NCBI GenBank assembly: GCA_918807975.1
Contig: OU964918.1
Location: 27,140,477 to 27,204,476 of the forward strand
DNA from: Aplidium turbinatum
Lineage: Eukaryota; Chordata; Ascidiacea; Aplousobranchia; Polyclinidae
Length of the DNA: 64,000 nt
Direction of reading: 5' to 3'
The notes beneath the pieces were generated by a model. That model had not been told where the DNA came from, ran no database searches, and saw only the letters and a list, made by a program, of their open reading frames with translations. The translations under genes were made by a program, and so were the position numbers. Positions 1-15,300 of this stretch are shown one piece after another. Positions within the stretch are counted from its first letter, which is position 1, and the number at the start of each line of letters is the position of its first letter.

Positions 1-274
1 CGGCAGTCGAGTGTAGCAAGAACTCAGCGATAGACACATGTTCTTTGTGGAAAGAAAACAACTAAACTAACTGTCGCCAATAAGGATATGCACAGTTGAG
101 AAGGAGCAATCTTCCTGGCGTCAACACTACCTGACTACTCATCATAGAACAGCAAGCATTGTGTTTCGCTAACCATACCGGTGTAGCCTCCACACTGTCT
201 AGCCATCAAGACTTTTCCCAAAAACATGTGTTTCTCGCTGTCTATCGCTGAGTTCTTGCTACACTCGACTGCCG
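1..274. repeat. Inverted repeat with 36-bp perfect arms
   Basis: Bases 1-36 are the exact reverse complement of bases 239-274, and the match continues inward imperfectly around the motif acacatgtt. The arms face each other across about 200 bases with no coding potential. The structure ends 37 bases before the first visible multicopper oxidase exon, so it lies in an intron. It looks like a short non-autonomous inverted-repeat element, but the left end may continue beyond the window and no target duplication can be judged. Confidence 0.6.
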
Positions 275-311
275 AGAAACACAGTTCAACCAATCGTTAC
301 ATGTTTGGCAG

Positions 312-3300
312 GTGCACAGCGGTCTAGCTGGGCTTATCATTGTGGAAGATCCAACCGTCGGAGTTATGAAAATGCCACAACATTTGGCCGATATTTCTTG
401 TCCTGATAACTGCCAGCATGATCATTCTTTTATCTTCCAACCTATCCTGCAGTATTATGATGTTGATAACTTTGGACGTGGTTTTCTGGCATTGCAATCG
501 GCCATTGAAGATAATGAACTTTTCAGGTGGTTTTGTTCTGGTACATTTTTAGAAAAACTGTCTTTCAATATTGTTGCATCTGTGGTGCATGGAGTAGAAA
601 CAAATCTTCGTCAAATGACCGTACTTCTACTTGCGGAGGGCTCGAAAGAGTATGTTATGAGCAAACAAACGAAGCTGTACCGCAATATAATGTAACAACG
701 AACAATCCTATATTCACGCCCTGCAGCGCAGCACGTGGTGAATAATAATGACTAAGGAAAGTTTTTTTGTGACCTGAAACAACGGTCCCCAATATTTTTT
801 CTCTCACGGACCGGATTTAAAATGAAAATAGTCTTACGGACCGGCCATAGGAAAAATGAAGTTTGACATCATTTTAGGCTGCGTATCGGACTAATTGTTT
901 TATATCGGTTTAAACACACTTTTTAAGCAAAATCCGTAAAGAAAATAGACAATGCAAAAGTTGAGGTCGGAAAAGGAAACTTTTTTAGCAGTTCGTTTGG
1001 AAGGAATGCTCTCCAGAAAATTTTGAGTAATATTGATTGACCGCTTTTTGTGCATTTCTGAGCGCAATAAAAAAAATTTTAATCAAAACGCACACCTTGC
1101 AAGCTATATGACCAATATTATCAAATTAAAACTGGCTTTCTTGAGCAGTTTGACTGATATTTTGATTTAAAATAAAGTTGAAGCTACGTTTTAAATATTT
1201 TTTCTTTTACGTCTACAGAAGGTATAACATTTGTATAACATTGCGAGGGCTTTCAGTAAAATTTTAGAAATCCATCTAAGGAGCCCCAATATTAACCTTT
1301 CGTAGCCTATATAGGAACATTTCATCTCATACTTGAAACAAACAAGAAAATTTTGCAAAACTAGAAATCTTACGTGTTTTTTATTTTGAAAAGATGTAGG
1401 CTATGTGACCCTCCTTGGAATTGCTACTGCGTTGATAGATATGTAATAATTAAAATGAAGTATTGATTTCTACGTATTTACAACATGGCTGCAATTGTTT
1501 TCACTGTAATCAGTTTATTTTATGTCTAAGGACATACTTAACCATGGCCAGAGATGGGCAAGATCACCAGTTTTGGTAATCCTCCAAGAATAATATGTGA
1601 TCTTGAAGATCCAGATCAGATCACTAAAACAACGTAATCTTGAAGATCAAGATTACTTTCAAGATCACTTTTAGTGTGCTTAAAAAAATGAAGTTTTTGA
1701 TCAACAATATTGCAAAAAAACAAGTTTTACTAGAAGCAACCTGGTTAAAGGTAATTAACATTGTTACTGTTGCTTTTAACTACGGTACTCGATCGCTGGC
1801 CTAAGAACTGTAATAAGTTAGTGACTGTTGCTATTAGGCCTATCAATCGTTGTCGTAGTTTGCGTAGATTCGCAACGTCACACCCAAGGCTGAGAGTAAT
1901 GTAACACTGAAAAGTCACAAAATTTGCAATTAGTATTATATATTAGTATTTATGCAATTAGTATCATTTAAAAATAAAAACACCTTTGAACTTTCATTTT
2001 TCACTAAACGACGCCATTTTGGACGTGTGTTCTTGCGACCCGGTAGTAACCTTTTTCGCGACTCGGTGTTTCGGGATCCCTGACCTAAAAAATCGAAAAG
2101 TATGACTTTATTTTTCAAGCATCACATTTATGCTAATTTCTGCAATTAACAACTGGCATTCCAGTTTTACATGTATTTTGAACAATAACATATTCGAACA
2201 ACGAACAAAACACTTCTTTGACTTCAAAATCACCACAAAAATTCAAAGGTCTAATCTCTAAGTCTACTGCATTGCTTTTTAGCCATTAAAACAACTATTC
2301 ACACTTTTTTTTATTTCGAAAAAATTTCATACGCACAAACCAACCATATAGTTACTTTGCAGCTATTTGTTTTCCTTACTGAATAACAATAGCAAGGTTT
2401 ATGCATAAAATCTTGCAATCAAGCCGATTTTTAATCGATAGCATGTTGCAATGGACTGATCTGAATTCAACTCTGATTTACTTCACCCGCTACTGCTCTA
2501 AGCAAGTAGGTCTCAGACACTTAAGAAACGTGAAATAAAACAACAAAAACAAAAATCATTAACTTATAGGATACATCAGGGGAATTGGCATTTTTTTTAT
2601 TCAACCATCCAAGTATATTCATAACTCGTTTGCTATTGAATATTTCTGAAAATTTCAGACCAGTTGGCACAACATCTTGCTCCATGCCTCCGGCATTGGG
2701 TCATCAAGTGTCTAATTAAGAAGACCATTTATTTTTCTCGTTTGCCTATCAACCAGTGCACTAAACCTCTTGGGATTTTGCACAAGAACTTTAGCGCTTA
2801 GATAGCTAGGTCTTTTTAAACGCTTTTTTCTAATGTAAACTTGAGCAAGTAGCATACTTCTAAATTATAAACCATAAAAACGGAACCAAAAAGCAAAACT
2901 GGCTCATAAACCCACGACTGCTGAACTTTTACCGCGATTTTGAATCAAAACTACCCCAATTTCGTAGAAAAACCTTGGAACTGGCAACACTAAGTGTATA
3001 ACGAAGCCAATCTCATGAAAATACTGAATTTAGATGAGGGATCAGACACACGGCTATTGCTTTCAATGCAGCTTATTTGCTTATCTGAATCATCGAAGTA
3101 TATCTGAATTATTGCACATAACGAAACGTACAAATCATCGACATTGTTCATTCGCTAAATCCACACAACGTTTGTCATCCGCATTACAATTTTTTTTATC
3201 CGCACCATCCCACGGGCTGGAAAGCACTGGTTTAATGCATCTAGTCAATACACATTCAAGTATTATCATTTAGTATGCAATGTTTGCGTCTGCAAAATTT

Positions 3301-6300
3301 CTGTTTGGACGAAGCATTGATTTCAAAAGGTTAAATGCTCCGTTGATGCTGAAGTAGGCTGGCATAGAAGATTAATTCTGATATGACTGAATGGTCTGAC
3401 CTACTATGGCTACTGTAAGTGTTTATAGCAGGATTTTTTAAACTTTTGGGACTCCTCCCCCCCTTGACGTCACTTGTAAAACTTTGAACCTCTTTTCTAG
3501 TTTAAGTTATAAATCAAAATACTTAAAGTTGATATTTTTGGATTTTTTAAAACAAACAAAGTTTATTTTCTATCATACACATCAAAGATTAAGTGGAACA
3601 CAATCTACTTATCCTCGCATTAATGGGAAGAATGCAGCAGCTTTTGTGAAGCCAACAGTTTAATTCGTTGCTTAGTTGAAGACAATGCACATCGCAGGCT
3701 AGGTTTCCAGTTAAGTTTGTTCCCAGCTTGAAAGCCACTTTCATGATGATGATTACGTAATATAACGTGGAAAGTAACCGCTCACACATCTTTTGGCCAA
3801 CCTTTAAAATAATGTGTGTTTCATTTTTTCTTGGCTTCAACCGCACCGCAGTATAGTATATAACTTTGTAAATTTTATTTTGTATGTTATTCGCTCTGGT
3901 CTGAAGATCCGCATTGTCATGGTGCGCGAAACGTCAGTAAAACAATAAATTAACCTGTTTGTCGTTGGTTTTACTTTCACTTTCATCAGATGAACGTTGC
4001 AACTAGTTCTAGAAACGATAATTGTTCTGATGAACACCCAAACTTTTCAGTATTCAGTAACGTGGGTGGTTCGGTTAGAAGGGTTTTCAAGATTATAGAT
4101 AGACTTATGCAGAAAATCAGTTTACATGTGTATTGATGTTGGCTTTGGATTTAATTATTTATTTTATTCCTTTCTTAGGTTGAATGAAGAAACATCTGTC
4201 GGGGTCACCCTTGCTGATTGGTTGACAGACCCAGCAAATAATATCGATCATTTCACAACGAATGGACAGATTTTTCCAACGTTGACCATACCGACAGGTC
4301 AACGCAAGCGGTTCAGGTTGGTCTGATGTAGGGTTTTCGATATTTCGGATTTTCATGAAATAAGGAAAACAGAAAAAATCTAATTCGAAAAATCTAACCC
4401 AGAAAAACAACCAAAGATTTGTTTGTTTTTTTGTTTAAAAAAACAAAACAAAGATAATAATAGAAGCTACACGCACTCAATGATACAAAAGGCAAAAACA
4501 ACTGAGCGAACATTGTTCATTTGTCTTGGAACAACAGACTGCGTGGATGAACTCAGAGCATTTACAGATTTGTCACTTTATGGTGAGATAAATTTAGTGA
4601 CAATACAGCAGAAGAATTGATTCTGTCTCAACTGATGTTGCTGGAATACTCAGAAATGCGAAAAGGCGCTGCAAGTTATGGTTTAAAAATACTTGGAATT
4701 TTTGTGCGGACTCCGAGAAACGGAAAATTTAAACAGTTAATAAATCCCGTAAATTCGGTTTTAAAACCCTGATGTCACAGGAATTCTGTAGCCAATTTGA
4801 TTTAACATCGACAGTAAAGAAAAAGTAAAATCGCTCAGCTGCAAATCTATGAAATCTATGCTGGTGAGTGTTCTGTACTTTTGTTCGCTCACTCAGCTCT
4901 AAAGGCGCAAAAGGGAGTGACTTTCTTTCATTGTTCCTGACGCTGCATGAAGTAATAATAAAAAGACGTTGAAGTATCTTGGATCTTAGAGCGAAAAACA
5001 ACGGTTTTAAATGAGATATAAGCTTCTATCAGATTTCCGAAAGTTATTGTCAGTAAATTAGTATCGTAGTTTTGCCAAGGTTTGATCTAAAAAAATTAAC
5101 TTTTGTGCAACAGACAACTTCGGATTGGGAGGCTGCAGTGAGTAATCCGAGGTGTCGATGACATGTTTGTGTGCAAGTGCATACCTTTGCTGCAATAGGC
5201 TACACTTGGTAGAATCGAAAACAGTCTGTTGCCCCACTTTTTTCACCTCATCAAATAATTTCAAACAGAATGAATAATTTAAGTTTTGTTTGCAAACTTT
5301 ATGCCGAACCTTGCTATAAATGTAGAAGCAAAACAGAAGACAGTGAGATAGACATCTCTGAACATAATTATGTCGAAAGCAACACAGCGGACATTTTAGC
5401 TTGTAAGTGTCAATCAGTTTTAAAAAGTGCCCCTACGGTGTAAACAGGCTATGCATTTTTAAAACCTTTGTACTTACTGAAGATGAAAGTCTTTTATGTC
5501 ACCTTTTCCAATAGTTGTAAACTTGTAAACGTCATGATTGTGCAGTGGTTTAGGTTTTTATGAGAGGTTGATTTAGAACACCCTGAACACAGCAGAACCA
5601 CTGATGACGTAACTATGCTTCAATGACGCAGAAGTAGCTTAGGAATTGTTTTATTCCTGAGTCAGAATTGCAGAATTTATGAATTACAGAATTTAGGAAT
5701 AATTTTGCCAAAGATAATATCTATTTATCTAATCTACGGTGTGTAAACTTTGTTTGTGGGAAGGTATATAAAGGACTCTCAGATTTAAAGCCAAAGCAAG
5801 TGATTACGTAATTTAAAATTCTAAGATTTCAGCAACATATTTACAATTTTAGAACAACATTTTTGTGAGTTCATTCTAACATTTCGTTATAGAGTGCATT
5901 GAGGCCATGTTGGATCATGTTTACATTACAATAACTTGAAACCGAAGCATTTTTACCAGTTGTGGCTAGTGAATTCACTAAATGACATAATGTTTTGCTA
6001 AAACGAAGCCGCCCATAAGTTATTATTAACAAAATCGTCCTAGAAAGCCACTGTGGGTTATTGAGTGGAAAGCAATTTATCAACCAGGTCATTTTTGTTC
6101 ACCCCACATGAGTTTTTAAAGAACGCAAATAGTAGGCCTATAGGAGAAAAACATTATAAAAAGTTGTGCACAACAACGGTTCGTCAGAGGTCTCTATAAT
6201 TGCAACGTTTTTCACTAGCAAGCAACGACGAGATCAAATCCAAATTGTAAAAAATCTGCTTGCTTGAACATTTTTGTAATTTCCACATGCTGGGTGTGAG

Positions 6301-9300
6301 TATAATTTTTTTTTTTTAGTGGATAAGCTGACAATGTTTGAGGTAATGACATCTCAGATCCCCATAGCTGCAGTGGAGCTGGACAGTTAGTAATGTCGGG
6401 GCTTAAATATTTGTTTGAATCAACAGTCTTGCTTGGAACATTATTCATCTAATGAAGATTTTCTAAAATTTATTTCTACTCTGATTAGGAGAAAAACATT
6501 ATAAAAAGTTGTGCACAACAACGGTTCGTCAGTGGTCTCTATAATTGCAACGTTTTTCACTAGCAAGCAACGACGAGATCAAATCCAAATTGTAAAAAAT
6601 CTGCTTGCTTGAACATTTTGTCTCTTATTGTAATTTCCACATGCTGGGTGTGGGTATAAATATTTATTTTTGGTGACTAAGCTAAAAAGGCTTGGAACAT
6701 TATCCATCTAATGAAGATTTTCTAATATTTATTTCTACTCTGATTAGATTAGTTCACGCAGGCGGAGACCGAACCTTGGAGCTTCTAATCACAGAAAGAG
6801 GTGGAACGACACCCACAGATGCTTGTGAAGTATGGGAAATTGCTTTTGATGGGATTTATTTAGACCAAGCAAGAAAGCCGAGGCTAGGAAAGAGCTTTTT
6901 GGTCCCAGCATCTAAAGTCGATTGGATTGTCGTGTGCAAAACTAGTGGTGATTATCAAGTAAGAACTTTCGTAACTATTATGTGCAACCAAGGCCAGATG
7001 TGATGTGCTATCATGATGGCAAGCTAAAAATCACTAAAACAAAATGCAAACTCCAAATTTAAAAAAAAATGTTGACGAATTTTGGAAAAATATTAGAAAA
7101 AATTGGAATTTTTGTAATATGGCGACAACTATTGAATACATCCTATTCCATAAAAAATATATTTCGCCTAGAGGTGAATTTAAACAGCCTCACCAATATT
7201 TAGTTGAAATAAGAAGCATCTGATGATCCTACTTTAGGTTATATAACAAACAGTTAAGTTTTTTGAACGGTAGCGACTTTATTTGATGCAACTATTCATC
7301 CTTATAACAATTACAATATCCAAGTTCTACAGTTTTTTGGTTAGTTCAGTAAAAGTGCCATCAAGCTATCCTCGATGATTGGCTTACAGCATGTAGAGCA
7401 GGTTGCTATGATTATTTCCTAATGTTTGAGGCTTGCTCTGTAGTTTCATCGAGTTTGCATTTGTTAGAATTATGATGTTATAAACTTTTACGTTCTATGT
7501 GCAGTTGCCACATACCGCACAATCGCACATCCACCACAAGTTTTGGAATAGATGGCTTGTTTGTTAGTAATTCTGGGTTTACGACAATTTTTTTGCAAAT
7601 TTAAAATCTTTTAATTAGGTTTTGTTTTATCATTTCTGTCATAATTTTGACCAGTGATATCGAAGTTAAAGATTTAAGAAGTCTCAAATAACCCTGCTTA
7701 TTGTACTTGAAAGGAAATATGCTGTGTGTACGTATACGATTTACTGCACAGAAAAACATTATTGGTAACAATTTTATTTTCAGGTGTTCTTTATAGAAAG
7801 ATTGCAGCAAAAGAACAGTTCATCAAGCGAATCGATATCTCTAAGCTACTTTTTTATTTTATGTTTGCGCAGATTCGATCTGTGCCGGAGAAAGAGGACA
7901 AATGTTCCATTGGAGAGTTTTTTCGTCATAATGGAACCTTAGTCAACATAAAAGTTACCAGCAGTACGAAAATACCATCAGCTCAAGACACAGCTCTTCC
8001 AAAGAGATCCTCTATTTCCGGAGACTTCCGACTTCTTCATCCCAGTCAAGTTGTTAGTGGTTTTGTCGTTGAGGCAAACACACGTCAACATTTAAACAGG
8101 GATCATTTCAGCGGATCAGAAGATTACAGGTAGGTCTGGTATCTTGCTGCGTCGAAATTGTCTTTGATATAAAGATTTTTATCACTTTAAACGTAGCAAT
8201 CACTTTATTCAACATAAAGTTAGATGTCGAGAGATGTGAGATGTCCGCCCCCCTCCGTACTCTCCGGATAGGGGAAGGCCACGTCTGATTAGGGGCCCCC
8301 TCATTTTAGTCTGTCTAATGTTTGTTGAATGTTTAAAATATAAAAAAATTACTGCAGAAGCTCAATAATCAATGGCTAATTAAATCATGCAAGGCCGTAT
8401 TTACTGCTTTTCAAACCAACAACTGGGGGCCTACCTCTGCCTAGGGGCTCCCTCATATTTAGTTCATGCAGAGTTTTTCCGTATGTAATTTTGCATATAG
8501 CCTACCCACGCCCTACCGGTAACATTTAATATGTGTTTTTTTCCATTTTTGTAAAATTTTCTCGCTTGGTCTTCTCGCTCAACCACATTTCGCTCACCTC
8601 GGCGATATTGAGCATGCATTATAGTTGGGGATCAGTGGCGTAGCCAGGGCGAGGGGGGGGTTGGGGGTTACAACCCCCCCTTTGGCACGCGTGTGACGTC
8701 ACGATATTGAGAATGATGCTTTCAGTCTTTATGTCTCTAAAACAAAGTTTGCCTAATTTTAAACGAAACTGCATTAAAAGATCGAGTTTTGCCAATACCA
8801 AGCATTCAAATATCTCAGCCAGGAATTAGCAACAAGAAAACATAGAGACTTAGCTCTATTACCAAAAAATGCCTAAGAAAACATGATCTTATCTTTTTGC
8901 TATGCCACCGGACAGCACCATTTTACAGGAATATTTATACCCACATTTTTGTTGAAAATGCTCTCAGAATGCACCAAATTCAAAGATATTTTTCAAAATT
9001 TTCTGGGGGAGCCTCCCCCAGACCCCCGCCGCTGAGTCGCCTTTGTCAAACACGTCGTCGGGCTTTGCCCGCCGGTCATCAAACTCTCCCCCCCTTTCAA
9101 AATTCCTGGTTACGCTACTGTTGGGGATTAAGGGAGTGAAAAGTTTTTTGTATCTCAACAAAAAAAAAAATGATGCAATATTCTAAAGTAAACACTGCTC
9201 ACTAAAATAGCCTAGTTACCAAATAAATTGAAAAATTGCAGTGTTAATCGAGATAGCTTATGTAGTGAACATGCTATCGGCGAAGGTGGGGACACTTGAA

Positions 9301-12300
9301 ATAATTTCAGACTGCTGAAAGACTACACCACTTTCAAGGTTATATAAACTTTTAAGAAACAAATTGAAATTCTTCTGTAGCTGTGAATGATTTTTTTTAA
9401 ATGGTTGGCTAACATTGTAAACAATTTTTTTTAACCCAATCCAATTTTATTTTGATGAATTTGATTTCATAGCCTACAAAGCATGCATCTCGATAAAAAA
9501 AACATTGTATCTCATAAAAATGCCTAAAAGTGACCAAAAAACGAATATATTTGTCAAAATTTTCTGAGGGGCAAAGCCCCCCACACCTCTTTCAGTTTTT
9601 CTTTTTCGGACATTAAGTCTTGCATTGTTCATTTATGTTATAAATTTTGCTTTTTAAAACTCTGGTCCTTCCCTAACTTTTTTCTAGATCTGCTACTGCA
9701 TTGTCGGCATACCCTATTAACTATTTTTTTCAAAAAAATCTTAAGAATTGTTTACTCTTTGCTAAAAAAGGTGAATATAAATTGTTTCTCCACATTGAAA
9801 GAGTTTGCGACTTTAAACGCTTTCTAATCCTATTTTTAAGAGTGATCATTAAGCGCAGACACCCATTAATGGATTTCGCCGGGGGAAAGGCAAGATGGTG
9901 CTCACACGGCCCTACTAGAGCTAAATTATTATTTTCCATATATTCTAAAGATTTGACACAAAATAAAATGTACACCACAAATTTAGTTTTGTGCAGGAGT
10001 AGCTACGAAGTACATGTTACCACACGAAACACTTTTTTTTATTCTTACAGATTTTTTATACAAACTTTCTTTTCTTTCTCATTTACTTTTTTATTTGTTT
10101 TAATTGCTTTTATTATCTATCAAAGGTATAAAATGACTGTTGGAACTGTCCAGGAGTGGCATTTGACAAACACTGATCCACTTTTTGGTCATCCCATGCA
10201 TATACATGTCAATAACTTTCAGGTGCAGATTTAACAACCAATAAAATCTTTCATTGTAAAAATCGTTACTGCAGTTGAAACACGTAGCGCCCAAAAAACA
10301 ACAACAAATTTTTAAAATATTCTTTAAAAGATGTAATACAGAAAACACAGAATATTTAGCTGTACAACATGTTGCAAATTTACAACATTGGGCGATAAAA
10401 GATCAATTGAAATATTTTTGTTTCATTTTCTTCACGAATACTCATTCTATACTCTCTCGAAGTCATGTACTTCACAAAATCTTTGTTGCATAGATGCAAC
10501 GTAGGGCGCTACGGGGTCAATTGTAGCAGCTGCAAATGTTCTTATGGTTTACAGCAATAATTATAATACTGTATTTAATACAAGTTAAACAAAAAAGTTA
10601 ACACTGCAGTGTTATATCAATGCGGCATGCTAATGATTACAACCATATTGATTCAAATAGAACCTATTAGAACACACCATCCACGTCTGGTGGTTTCTTT
10701 TGGGTGAAAGTTTTCTTAGGGCGAGCTATTTCAGATAATACTTTTACCGATAAAATTGTTTTTTGTATCTGTATAAACGTGAAGACATTACATTTTCACA
10801 TTACGAACGTTTTCCTGTTTGAAATTATTGTACAGTATGTCGAAATATGAGGAGTAAATAAATGATGGGACTTTTGAAAAACTCAAGTTTGTATTGACTG
10901 AATTAAAAAAATACTTTTTATTTTTCAACATAGTTTCCCTCTTTTGCAACACGTTTGATCCATCTTGATATTAGATTGTCCGGGGCTGAGTCTTCAATAT
11001 AACACAATAGTTTGCAAACGAAGTGGCAACTTCTTTCATAACCGTCATAGAAAAATTCAGTTTTATACTGTAGTTACAAAGACACCGAAGTAATTGCGAA
11101 AGTCTCATCACTTATTGGCTCATCTTTGTAGTTTGATAAATTTGAAATATCTTTATGCACCTTGGATTTGGGTTAGCTTGTAAAGTTAGTACAGTATCCC
11201 ATAACCATCTTCTCAGATATATAGAAAAGTAAAATTGTTCAGACAAAATAATGTATTTATCTAATTCTAAAAGATTAAATGCACATTTTTTGTAATTTAT
11301 ACATCCACCTGGTATATTGTATCACAAGTTCAAATGTCTAAATATGTAGTAAAAAACCATTCTTGTGGTTACCATTGTTTCATTTGTATTGAGATGTATC
11401 AAAAAGTTAGTGCTTGGACTATGATTGCATAATTGCATTGATAGGATTTTTAAAAATGGAAGAACTTATCCACTGTTTGTACACACTTTTCTGTCAATTT
11501 TCCCAGATAATCAGCTATAACAATTATACCGGGCCAGTCAGCTTTGCAGTAGACAAAGACGTGGACGATTCGGCTCTTGTGTATTACTCACTAAATGGGG
11601 ACGTGTGCTCTCACCAAAGTCAAGAGTTTCAACAAAGTAAGCTTCCAACCTTGAAAAAAGTAGGTTATTGATTAAAAGCGTAAATAAAAGTTTCAAAACC
11701 TTATAAATCTTATTCATTCGTAAGTGCTGGTTTAGTGACATGTTTAGGGTCATTAAGTTCTGAAAATGTTTTACAATAAAGTCCACTAATGGATTTGTCC
11801 TGGGAGCTGATGCAGGCACGTTGAAATGGTCATGTCAGCTACGCTTGAATTAATGCGGTGATCCAGCAGTGACATCACTTACGCAGAACATCAGATAGAA
11901 CATGAAGTCAACTCGCATGATGAAAGATCGCATGGAATTTTTCCATGTGGGGTAAAATTGCCTGGTGGATGAAAAAAGAATAAAACCTGTGAAATTGACG
12001 TTTCAAAACCCAACTTTGAAAACAAAGTTGCCTCTGTTCAGCTTCCTCCTTCCACAATTCCTAATTTCGCTGCTGATGGTATGCAACAGCTCAAGACAAA
12101 ACTTAGCAAACAAGTGTTGATGCAATATTATTTATACATAGCTTAGAGCTGGGGTCGGCAACCTTTTTTAACAAAAGAGCCATTCGGTTATATCTTTCGG
12201 CAGATATGAACAGCAAAGAGCCACAAAACGTAGTAGGCTATGCGCGTGTCGTGGTATTTTTCTAGAATAGATCAGACATCAGACCACAGTTTCTCTGGTA

Positions 12301-15300
12301 CCAAACGATTCTTTTATATAACGTAATCTCCATCTGTGTACGACTTTCCTTGCTTAACAATCTCTTGAGCTGCCACAAAACTAGCAGCACTGGTGGTTCT
12401 AGGACAATTGCCTCCCGGACAACTGCCCTCAAAAATCAAAAAGTGCAGTAAAGTCTTGTCTTAATTAGCGCTAATGGTTTGATTCTCATTTTGCGGCAGA
12501 AAGGTATATAAACATCGCCACTAGAAATGTAGCCTAAATTATGAGCGATTCCTCTTAAAAAGTCAAGTACATTGCGATTTTGATAGTTTTCTACAATGGT
12601 TGCAATGCTAGCTGAATAGCTTTGATAGCGTTTTTTGGGCGGTGGTGCAGGAAATCCTGCAACCATTTGGTTAATTGTTACCGTTGCTAAAGCTGCTCGC
12701 TCGTTAATTTGTCCATAACTTCTAAACGTTTGGATGACATGCAGTAATGTTAGCTTGAAGGTGGATATGCCATCCTTCCAACGAATTGTTTGTGCGGAGA
12801 AGATCTTCCACTACACGATCACGCATGCTCCACATGCTGATCGGAAAATGGGGTGATCGTCTGTTGATGCGTAGCCTTCTTCCGATGAAGACATCTTCAA
12901 AGTAATCTACGATCGAGTCAACTTCTGTTCGCATAGTATCCTAAAGTGTTTCAAACGCACTAACTACATCATTTGGTCGAATGAAAGCTAGAGCTAGAAG
13001 CATACGAATTTTCAGAGCAAAGTCAGCATCTGCCTGATATTGACCTTACAATCCTTCCGCCTGCCTTTCCTTTTTTCGGTGTAACGAGTAACGATGTTGC
13101 TACCACACGTCTTCGAGCTATGAATAAACTTCACCAAGTCATGCTTAAATTTTATTATTCTCTTGGTATTCATTATCTGGGGGCAGCTATCCGGGGAGCA
13201 AGTGTCCTATGGGGGCAATTGTCCAGGGGGCAGTTGTCCGGATACCGCACTGGTATGACATGGGACTTTTATCCATTTATTGAAAGCTTCCTTACGCTGC
13301 TCCGATTTTTGCATTAGTTCCAATACTGCTTTCTTTAGCTCATCTCCAAAATGGGGTAGCCTATACTTTGCAGCAAATTCTCTATGCCTGTTTTGAAAAT
13401 GTCTTTGGAAGTCACATTTTTTGTTTTTCCTAATTTTTTCCACGTAGGCAATTAAGCATATATATCATGGGCTCCGTTAGAGGGGGGGCCGCGGGGGTGA
13501 TTACCCCCCCACCAATCGGAGTGGGGGGGTAACTAATGCAAAATTACCCCCCCACTAATGTAGAGATAAAAATTTCATTTTTAATATATTTTTTACTTTT
13601 GTGTTTTATTTTCATGTTTTTATTTTGTTGCATAACTTTTGAGGTTTTTGCTTGGTAACTCCGACTCGCAAGACAACGCCAAGTCATCTATGGCCAATGT
13701 ATCCTGTCAAAAATATACGCATCACAATGCGCTATGTGTGACGTCATAGTTTCTCACTGCTACAAACTGTTTAATTTCGCTTTTACCACTCGCGAACGAA
13801 ACCCACTACAGTTGCACTGTTTTAATGTCTTTATATTTTCGGTTGTTGTAAAAGTTAATGCATTTTAGCTTTTATTTTTTTCTGAATTGAATGTAGGCCT
13901 AAACCAGAGGTGACGAACCTGCAGCCCGTCAAAGAATTTTGTGCGGCCTGCAAAACAATTTGACAATCGCTCATGCAATAAAGACAAAAGACATCTCAAA
14001 GCTGTTTTATGCCTTCACTGCTACACTTTTCCTTTGCTATTTTCTTGCCGCTCACGCTCTCAAATGGTCACCTGTTTTCGGCAGCACGTAGCCTACCTAT
14101 GCGAACAGTTCTTTTCTAAAATGCACTTTACAAAAAGTCGTTACAGGTCGAGGCTGACAGATGAAAATTTTAGTATGCAGTTGAGAGTTGCCACATCGTC
14201 TGTTCAACCTAATATTGAACGCTTAGTCAAGCAAAAACTTTCCAAAAATCCCACTAAGCAAAAAAATTCAATGCTTCAATGTTATTTTTTTAATATTTTA
14301 TGCTTCAATGCTGCATTAGATAGCTTCAGCTGTATGATTCGTAAGGGCTTTTGTTTGTTGTTTGAAAAAGAAATTTCATTAACTGATTTGTTGTTTCGGA
14401 GCATAATGATCGAAACATTTAGTCTTGGGCAAAAAGGATAAAGCCAAAAAAAGAAGAAATCATACTCATATGAAAGCAAACGCTTCGAAATTTAAACTGT
14501 CTTCATTATCAGTGCGCAAGTACTCTTGCTCTATCCTTTTTGCTCAAGTTGATTTGTTTTTATTTTTTACTGTTGTATGTTTCGATTCTTCGTAAGATAA
14601 TTTCAACTGTGTGGGTTTCATTACTTTCATCTGCCGTTTTTTACTTTTCATGAATAGTATCTTGAGTCGCTTATAGAAGATTTCATAGTAGGTTAGGCTT
14701 CGATTAAAAAGTTCTGTGGCCCGATAACTCAAGTGTAATTGACAAAGTGGCCCGATAACTCAAGTGTAATTGACAAAGTGGCCCGCGACCGCAAAAAGGT
14801 TCGTCACCCCTGGCCTAGACCCTAGATGCTGAAACTTTTTCTTTCACTGCGGATGTTATGGCACAGGAACCGTGTTGTATTCATGCAATTGTAGATTAAG
14901 TTATAGAAAACTTTGGTTTTAACGCTTTTGATCTTTTAAATTTAACCATTTAGCGTCTGAAGTGCAAAGTTTGGAGGACTTGAGCCAAGGAAGAATACAG
15001 AGAGGAATTTTTGCGTACGTCCCCTCTTCCAGTCAAAATTGTCTAAAAACCTCAAAAAATGTGGCAAATGTTAAAGAGTTTTTGCTCGCGATTTTAGATT
15101 CGTTGAAATAATTTTTCGATTTTAAATCGTGCTAAAAGGCAAAAATTTTGCGCCTTCGGCGCGAAACATGTCGCCTAAGACGCTGTATAAGAAACTGAAG
15201 CTTTCAGTAATGCGAAGGAGGGTCTGGGTGGCGACCTCCCAGAAGTATATGTGATGCGATAATAATCCAATAAACCCCCTGTCGATGTCAAAACATTGCT

